Assembly: GCF_026262505.1 (NCBI RefSeq)
Contig: NC_067207.1
Coordinates: 33,510,082 to 33,574,081 of the forward strand
DNA length: 64,000 nucleotides
Direction of reading: 5' to 3'
DNA from: Trichomonas vaginalis G3
Taxonomy: Eukaryota; Parabasalia; Trichomonadida; Trichomonadidae
Shown one piece after another: positions 58,199 to 64,000 of this stretch. The number at the start of each line of letters is the position of its first letter. Positions within the stretch are counted from its first letter, which is position 1. The notes under the pieces were generated by a model. The model was given only the letters and a program-made list of their open reading frames with translations. It was not told where the DNA came from and searched no databases. Made by a program: the position numbers and the translations under genes.

Positions 58199-58441
58199 AT
58201 GGGTTTCTTCAGTAGTATTGGAAACTTCTTCAGAAGAGTTGGAAGAGGTATATGGAATGGAATAAAATCTGTCGGAAGAGGAATTTGGAACGGAGTCAAA
58301 AATATTGGTAAAAGAGTAGGTCGGTTCGTTGGTATTATACCTAAAGACCCTGAACCAGAAGAGCAAGCTCCTGTTATACAACAGCCTGAACCTGCACCAC
58401 AGTCTAGTTGGCAACCAAATCCAACACCTCAACCGTATTAA
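58199..58441 (+). CDS. pVI-like amphipathic protein with Trp/Gly repeats (80 aa)
   Basis: It starts MGFFSSIGNFFRRVGRGIWN. Two near-identical units (RVGRGIWNGIKSV and SVGRGIWNGVKNI) form a cationic amphipathic helix resembling a membrane-active peptide. A Pro/Gln-rich tail (PEPEEQAPVIQQPEPAPQ) follows. By analogy with adenovirus pVI, it may disrupt membranes during entry. This is inferred from composition. It is convergent with the penton-like gene. It looks whole. Confidence 0.65.
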   Translation: MGFFSSIGNFFRRVGRGIWNGIKSVGRGIWNGVKNIGKRVGRFVGIIPKDPEPEEQAPVIQQPEPAPQSSWQPNPTPQPY

Positions 58442-58445
58442 AAAA

Positions 58446-59292
58446 TTATATTTTTACCGTTCGATAGTAGTTGTATATGAAACTAAGTTCTAAGTAAAAC
58501 GCATGGTATAATGGAATTATTCTTTTTCTTCCATCTGTAGTAAACCATACTTGAAAGTCTGAAATACTTCCACTTGGTGGTTCGTATAACTTTGTAGGTT
58601 TTTCGTAAAAGTCATTTGCCAAGCATAAGAAAGAGTTTTGGGCGCCAGAAAATGAAGCATGAACAATAATAGCAGCTGGGTCGAAAACATTTTCATATGT
58701 TCCATTAGGGTTTTCGACTTCATAAAAGTCTGGGTGTACTGGATATGCTGCAGGCTGATTTAACATCCTCATAAATCTATACCATGCCAAGTTGTTATAT
58801 TTTGTAGAAATATAAACGTTTTCTCCAAGGTCTTCTATTCTATTGATTTTAACAGTTGCATTTTTCCTGTCATAAATAATATCGAGATGGTATTCTCCCT
58901 CGTCAATGTTATATGTTTTACATATTCGATATAGATATCGTTTATTTTTCTTGAAAAGCTTGAAGAGTTGTTTCTAAGTTTACAAGCAAACTAACTTGTA
59001 AAAGTTTTCCCTGTTCAAATTTCTCATACATACGTTTTTCTTTGTTATAGTATCGAACTTCAAAACCGACCGTAAATGGGAAACCATGTATGGCTTCTGA
59101 AATGAACTTCATTCTACGAAAGCCAATAGCTTTTGTGACAGATGGGTCTCTTAGCCATCTTAATGGGTAGTCAAAACGATAGCCTTCATGCTTTACGGTC
59201 TCTGTCTCAAACTTTTGACCGACATTAGTAAAAAGTTCATCTAATGGTTTAGTTGTAGCAACTCTTGAATTTTCTTTTTCTATTGAAAGCAT
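58446..59292 (-). pseudogene. Penton-like minor capsid gene of element C (about one break)
   Basis: It starts MLSIEKENSRVATTKPLDEL. FDYPLRWLRDPSVTKAIGFR matches the YPRHW and FPTDW strands of A and B minor capsid-like proteins. LLQVSLLVNLETTLQAFQ matches VAVYVNLDTGDDMKVF. The C-terminal part has VHPDFYEVENPNGTYENVFD and YEPPSGSISDFQVWFTTDGR, in the same place as PPKHYSITNF in B. These parallels across two subfamilies support a conserved jelly-roll minor capsid. It is divergent from the fibre gene, 18 bp apart. Confidence 0.6.
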
Positions 59293-59310
59293 ATTTTATC
59301 TAGAATAAAA

Positions 59311-60688
59311 ATGTCGAAAGATATTGCTTCCATAAGAGAAATACAACACAACCGACAACTCATTATGCAAGCTCTAAATAAGAACACAACAAACTTTTCA
59401 AACTATTCTAAGATATCTGAGTCATTGAAAGAAGGAAACTTAAAACTGACATTAAACCCAATGACAGATGAGTTTCTGTTTCAAGACAATAAGAACCATA
59501 TTGTCTGTATAAATCCAACAAAAGGAACTTTAAACGAGAAACCTATAAATGAACTTCTTTTGAAAACAGATGTTGACAACAAAGCTGACAAAGAATATGT
59601 AGACGATGCAATAGCAAAAGAAGAAGAAAGAGCTAACAATGCTTATGCAACAAAAGAACATACTCATCCTGAACTAGCAGACAAAACATATGTTGACAAT
59701 AAAATGTCAAGTGAAGTGACAAGAGCTGAAAACGAATATTCTAAAAAGACTCATATACATTCTATATCTGAAATAACAGACTTAAACGTTAGCCTTGAAA
59801 AGAAAGCGGATAAGGAATATGTGGCTAGTAAGTTAGAGAAGAAAGCAGATAAGGAATATGTGGATGAAAAAGATAAAGAAATTATAGAAAGGGCTGAATG
59901 GTATCATGAATGGACATCGAAGATTTTAAAAACTAAAGCTGATACAGGATGGGTTTCAGGATGTTTAGACCTTAAAGCAGATAAAACTTATGTTAACGAT
60001 GAGTAGGAAGAAAGCAAATAAGACTCATACACATACAAGTTTTACAACTTTTACAGCAGACGACATAATATTGAACTTTGACCTTGGTTCAAGTGCACCT
60101 TTAGAGAATCCAAGTACAAGCGTAAAAGATACACTAAACAGTTTAGATAACAGTTGCAGGAACATTGAAAGTCATGCCAGAAACTTTGAAGCACATGAAC
60201 TACCCGCAATGTTAGATAAGAAAGCAGACAAAACAGAGCTTCAAACATTAAAGACAGAAATACTTCAAACATTATATCCTATAGGCTCTATTTATACGTC
60301 AATGAACTCTACCAGACCAGCAACAGTTTTAGGTTTTGGAACTTGGACTCAAATAGTCGACAGGTTTTTGTATTGTGCAAACTCTTCAAAGGAAACAGGT
60401 GGAAGTAAAACGATTTCAGGTGAAAATTTACCTGCACACAGTCACTACATAGATTTAAGTACATCTCAAGCAGGTTGGCATAAGCATAGATATTGGGATT
60501 GGTCAGCAATGACAAAAGGTAAAGGATATGATGTTAAAGACAACGTTAAGTTTGCTATAAATTGTTACTGGAGTAACACTGAGGAGGAAATACAACATCG
60601 CGTTTCGGGATATACGCAAACAACGGGACAAAGTAAAGACTACATGCCACCTTACATGACAGTTTACGCATGGTATAGAAATGCTTAG
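59311..60688 (+). pseudogene. Fibre protein with phage-type collar domain, element C (about one break)
   Basis: It starts MSKDIASIREIQHNRQLIMQ. After an N-terminal attachment part come repeated KADKEYVDDAI / KADKTYVDNKM units, typical of trimeric phage tail-fibre shafts, with EHTHPELADK and KTHIHSISEI linkers. The collar domain follows: YPIGSIYTSMNSTRPATVLG, ISGENLPAHSHYIDLS, and KDYMPPYMTVYAWYRN at the end. A stretch near 60060-60230 is almost identical to the A and B fibre genes (DLGSSAPLENPSTSVKDTLN). It would bind a receptor. Confidence 0.78.
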
Positions 60689-61639
60689 TCGTCATTTTCA
60701 ACTTCTTTAGCATATTCGTCAGGAGTTGTCTTATTTTGTTAGGAATGTCTTTGAGTATACCACCTTGAACTTTGACAAGTTTGAAACGAGGTCTGACAAT
60801 AGTAGTTTTATCTTCTGCTTGCAGTGTGTACATTTTGCCATGTTTGCCTAAAACTTCATAATATTCTCTTGTATACTTTCTTCTATTTTTACGAACACGA
60901 ATGTGAGTACCTGTCGGGTTCCCATTGTTGTCATAGTCAATAGTATTTTCATATGGGTCGCGTTTAGGTATTTCTATTTTTACTTTGTCACCTTTCTGAA
61001 GTTTGAAGCCCGGCATTCTTTCTTGTTTGTCTCTTTTGACTAAATTATTAAATATATAGTCTTTCTCTAAGTCAGGGTTGTTTTTCATTTCTTCGGGGGA
61101 GTGGTTTCCCAAACCTTTTTGTTTACGGCTATTGTAAATATTTAAAACTTGTCTCATCTTTGCCATGGAGAAGTGTCTATATTTGTCGTCATATGACATT
61201 TCATTTGCTTCACCACCTTGTGGTTGGTTTAAGTCTCTTAACATTTTTATACAACCGTCAATGACACCAAGAGCAGAATGGTTTTGGTCGACAATGAAAT
61301 ATTGGTTTACATTTTTTGAACGCAGATAGTTTTTTACATCATCTGATTTGAAAGAACTTTCACAGTCAGATGTCAGTTTGTTGGATGGTATTTGTCAACG
61401 AATATTGTCAAAGCAGTTTTCACATCTAAAATATTTTTGGACCATAATGGTATGGCTTCACAGTATCTTGTGTTTTGACCGACAAATATTAGCCAGTATG
61501 GTGGTCCATCTGTTCTAACTCTCGGAATGTTTTCCAAGATATCCATAAGCCAAGCATTTGGTGTTGAACTAAAGATTTTTATCATGAGTGCTTTCTTTGT
61601 CGCCTTAGAAACATAGGGGTCCTTGTTTGGATTCGTCAT
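60685..61639 (-). pseudogene. Retrovirus-like integrase of element C (broken)
   Basis: It starts MTNPNKDPYVSKATKKALMI. The rve core has NAWLMDILENIPRV with an Asp, then PPYWLIFVGQNTRYCEAIPL, then LTSDCESSFKS with the second Asp, then LGVIDGCIKMLRDLNQ. The C-terminal part has RMPGFKLQKGDKVKIEIPKR and REYYEVLGKHGKMYTLQAED, an SH3-like barrel segment. It overlaps the fibre stop tail to tail. It is diverged from the A and B integrases. About two breaks are present. Confidence 0.78.
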
Positions 61640-61656
61640 TTTTTATCCTATAAGAA

Positions 61657-62070
61657 ATGGGTTTATTTGGCGCATTAGCAGGAGTTGCATCCAGATTTTT
61701 ACCCGCAGTTGGAACAATAGCCAGAGGTGTATTTGGAGTTGGAAGGAAGATTTTGAGTACATTAGGTATACTTAAAGAGAAAGCACAACCTATTATACAA
61801 ACTGTACAGAAAGGTTGGGATGTAGCACGAGATGCAACAAATCTTATTCCAAATCCTGAAACAAGAGGAAAAGTTCAAGGATGGATGGACAATGTAGGAA
61901 GACAAGCAGGAAACTATATATAACAAAGCAAATGACTACTATAACCAAGCAGGACACTATATGGACCAAGGTGAAAGATTCTTTAACAGAGGATATAACC
62001 ATGCACAACAATGGGTAAACAATAACCAACCTCACCGCCTCAAACGTGGGGAATGTAAAGTTTTTTATTG
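61657..62070 (+). pseudogene. pVI-like amphipathic protein of element C, about one break
   Basis: It starts MGLFGALAGVASRFLPAVGT, a Gly/Ala-rich amphipathic helix followed by IARGVFGVGRKILSTLG. The middle has PIIQTVQKGWDVARDATNLI. Coding-like sequence with Tyr/Asn/His-rich repeats (YYNQAGHYMDQGERFFNRGY) goes on to about 62070. It corresponds in type to the 175-aa protein of A and B. The likely role is membrane disruption or capsid-interior cement. Confidence 0.6.
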
Positions 62071-62077
62071 AGATGAA

Positions 62078-62242
62078 ATGAACAATACAGCATTGAGACA
62101 AATGAGTTCAAGATGGATTTGTCGGCTTCCAGCAGTTACACCACGTGTTTGTCAAGTTCTTCCTATACCTCAGGAAGTTTTAGACCGACTTAAAAACCTA
62201 AACAACCAGTTGAAAACAAACCAAACTAAAATTTTTTACTGA
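62078..62242 (+). CDS. Small unknown protein (54 aa)
   Basis: It starts MNNTALRQMSSRWICRLPAV at ATG 62078, behind AGTTTTTTATTGAGATGAA. The remainder is RVCQVLPIPQEVLDRLKNLN and a short polar tail ending KIFY. The A/T leader and spacing match its neighbours, which supports a real gene in spite of its size. The family is unknown. Confidence 0.45.
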   Translation: MNNTALRQMSSRWICRLPAVTPRVCQVLPIPQEVLDRLKNLNNQLKTNQTKIFY

Positions 62243-62247
62243 GATAA

Positions 62248-62832
62248 ATGACGAAGAAGTTGAAACGGTAGATTTTGACACCACAAACAAAAAAGTTCAG
62301 AACCATTGTCAAAACCTGTCAAAGAACTTACAGATGAAGAGAAAAATTCAATAATAGAAAGTGCCAGGTCTGGAAATACAAACCCTAACTACAAAGTCAC
62401 TTTTCATAAAAATGGAACGGCTAGTATCTCAAAAAGAAACAGACTCTCACAAATAAAATATTGAAGTCTGAAGGAGCTTTCGAGACAACAGATGGAAAAG
62501 TTTACTTCACTGACCAACAGTTCATTATAGAACATCTCATTGACTTAGAGTCGAAATATTCTAAACTTTACAACAAACACAAAAAGTTGAAAGGAAAACA
62601 AAAACAAATGGCATATGATATTTATGAAGATGTTGACGACACAACTGTTCCTGCAAGTGAAGTAAAGTCAGAGAAACCGAAAAGTGACGAAAAACCGATA
62701 GAAGAAGAAAAACCAAAAACTGAAGATAAACCAAAACCAAAGTTTAGTTTGGAAACTAAACCAAGTCAACCTTCATTAGCTGGTATGGGTTGGCGTCAAA
62801 GACTTATGGCAGCAGGTGGTTATGTAAAGTAA
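62248..62832 (+). pseudogene. Unknown Lys/Glu/Pro-rich gene of element C, broken
   Basis: It follows a TTTTTTACTGAGATAA leader. The readable part from 62461 has TDGKVYFTDQQFIIEHLIDL, a coiled coil (LESKYSKLYNKHKKLKGKQK), a Pro/Glu/Lys linker (EKPKSDEKPIEEEKPKTEDK), and a conserved-looking end (LAGMGWRQRLMAAGGYVK). The upstream part is in pieces. It is probably a virion or scaffold protein. The family is unknown. Confidence 0.5.
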
Positions 62833-62862
62833 AGAAAAAAATATTTTTTTATTTTTATAAAA

Positions 62863-64000
62863 ATGCCCCATATAGAATGGATAGAAAATCTGCTAGAATA
62901 AAAGCAGAGTTACAAAGATATGGTTGGAGAGTTTCGAAGAAGTTTAAATATAGGAAGGAAGACCATAAAAGTCTATGACAAACTGGCTGGTCTGACCTAC
63001 GAAATGGATTTGGAAACAGCACGTGCCAATTATCCAAACAGACTAGAGAGGTTAGAAGAAGAACGTCTTATGGACATGCCTTTCGATGTTAGTGAACTCA
63101 AGTTGAAGACACGACGGCTTTGCCAGATTCTACTGGAAACATGACGAACAATTGCATCCTTTGAGAAGGAAAAAAGGTAGTGCAGAGGATGGTCATGCTC
63201 CCATGGAAAGAACAAGATATGCATATGAGAAGTATCGTGAAGTTAGAAGTCAAATTACATCTGGTCGAACCTTTACAGTAAACTTTGACGAAGGAAAGAA
63301 CAAAGAAGGCTTCATGGGTGTACTTGCTGCCATACAAGACGGAAATAAGAAAGGATACAATCTCAGATTGACCATAACGGATTTGGATGGTCACATTTAC
63401 TATGCAAATGGCAATGAACAAACAGCTGCAAACTTCTTGACGCTTTCAAGACTACAAAGAGAGAACAAATGGTTGACTCCGACTCAGACATTTTGAATGC
63501 AATTGAAGGAATTGCAAGTGTCAAGTTCGAATGGTACCAACCTAACCCTCAAGCAGTCAGACAACATGCTGGATACTTCCCCTTCATAAATAAGTCTGAC
63601 ATTGACTTGACAAGGTATGGAATTTACAATTCAATTGAAACAATTGTCAACGAACCTTGCATTCTTACATGTCTCAGGAACTCTGGTCTTGTTTCAGAAG
63701 AGAAGATGAAGTATCTTGAGTCATGTGTGAAGACAAGGTACATTCTCAGAGGTCAATTGGCAAAAATTGCACCGTTGGCAAATGTCAATATCCGAGTCAA
63801 CATACCTACAGCTAAAAGGTTCTTCACATGACGACTATGTTGTTGACAAAGACTTACCATGGTTGAAGATTGTAATTGTCCACAACCACTTCATGTTGAA
63901 CGAAAGTCTTACAAACCCATTGTTCGGAAAAGGCAAGTGCAACATTGTCAGAGCTGTAAACATTCTTTTCGAGAAAGGTTTGTTGGAACAATTCCAGATG
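62863..64000 (+). pseudogene. DNA polymerase B N-terminal part of element C, broken and cut by window edge
   Basis: It begins after TATTTTTTTATTTTTATAAAA. Pieces include KSARIKAELQRYGWRVSKKF, TYEMDLETARANYPNRLERL, GHAPMERTRYAYEKYREVRS, and GFMGVLAAIQDGNKKGYNLR. The last part, KIVIVHNHFMLNESL, matches LLLVEDHYMLNERLP, which lies just before the exonuclease domain in the A and B polymerases. Size and position support a polymerase N-terminal region. The catalytic motifs would lie beyond the window. A few breaks are present. Confidence 0.65.

Larger units (their letters stand above)
56600..64000. mobile_element. Maverick/Polinton C (partial, different subfamily)
   Basis: The left edge is inferred at about 56600, where host coiled-coil sequence stops at an A-run and GGGAGTGGGGCTTCC begins. 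No terminus matching A or B is seen. Parts in order: adenine methyltransferase, small membrane protein, unknown, amphipathic protein, penton-like gene, fibre, integrase, second amphipathic protein, small genes, start of polymerase B. The element runs off the right edge. It has about eight breaks in the visible part. Gene content and order differ from A and B, so it belongs to another Maverick subfamily. Confidence 0.75.

Overview
The window reads as a scaffold of the parasitic protist Trichomonas vaginalis or a close relative. It is AT-rich, the genes have no visible introns, host-type genes start just behind the trichomonad initiator motif TCA(Py)T(A/T), and most of the sequence is Maverick (Polinton) DNA, the virus-like element family that fills much of that genome. 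No rRNA or tRNA gene and no CRISPR array was seen.

Layout. 1-4560: two divergent genes of unknown function with host-like initiators and a hairpin between them. 4561-5842: non-coding DNA with an array of inverted repeats. 5843-52598: an outer Maverick (A). 18161-41167: a second Maverick (B) of 23,007 bp, inserted into a KilA-N gene of A with a 5-bp target duplication and 717-bp terminal inverted repeats (TIRs). 47389-47448: a sequencing gap flanked by a 41-nt inverted repeat and by a duplicated DNA polymerase/minor capsid block, so the right part of A (47449-52598) may come from another copy. 52599-56580: host DNA with a 70-bp tandem repeat, two overlapping copies of a coiled-coil gene, and a surface-protein fragment between them. 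About 56600-64000: the left part of a third Maverick (C) of another subfamily, running off the window.

Gene set. A and B carry the same genes in mirrored order: TIR gene, small virion-like genes, penton-like minor capsid, packaging ATPase, several unknown genes, a long fibre, retrovirus-like integrase, a KilA-N regulator cluster, protein-primed DNA polymerase B, a second minor-capsid-like gene, and the double-jelly-roll major capsid candidate. C has a Dam-like adenine methyltransferase, two pVI-like amphipathic proteins, a penton-like gene, a fibre, an integrase and the start of a polymerase. All three elements are broken to some degree. B looks young (near-identical TIRs) with about a dozen small breaks. 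The left part of A has a few dozen, concentrated at 7.2-15.0 kb. The right part of A is mostly whole. No adenain-type protease could be assigned.

How the parts fit, and what stands out. Polymerase, TIRs and integrase would copy and insert the element. Capsid proteins, ATPase, fibre and amphipathic proteins would make and deliver a particle. KilA-N proteins are probable DNA-binding regulators. The best leads are: a bacteriophage-type tail-fibre collar domain with a shaft that differs between A and B; thirteen copies of a palindrome whose two arms vary together around the KilA-N cluster and TIRs; paired GC-rich mini-hairpins that sit inside coding regions as well as between genes; and a T-rich start-site motif shared by the Mavericks but different from the host initiator.
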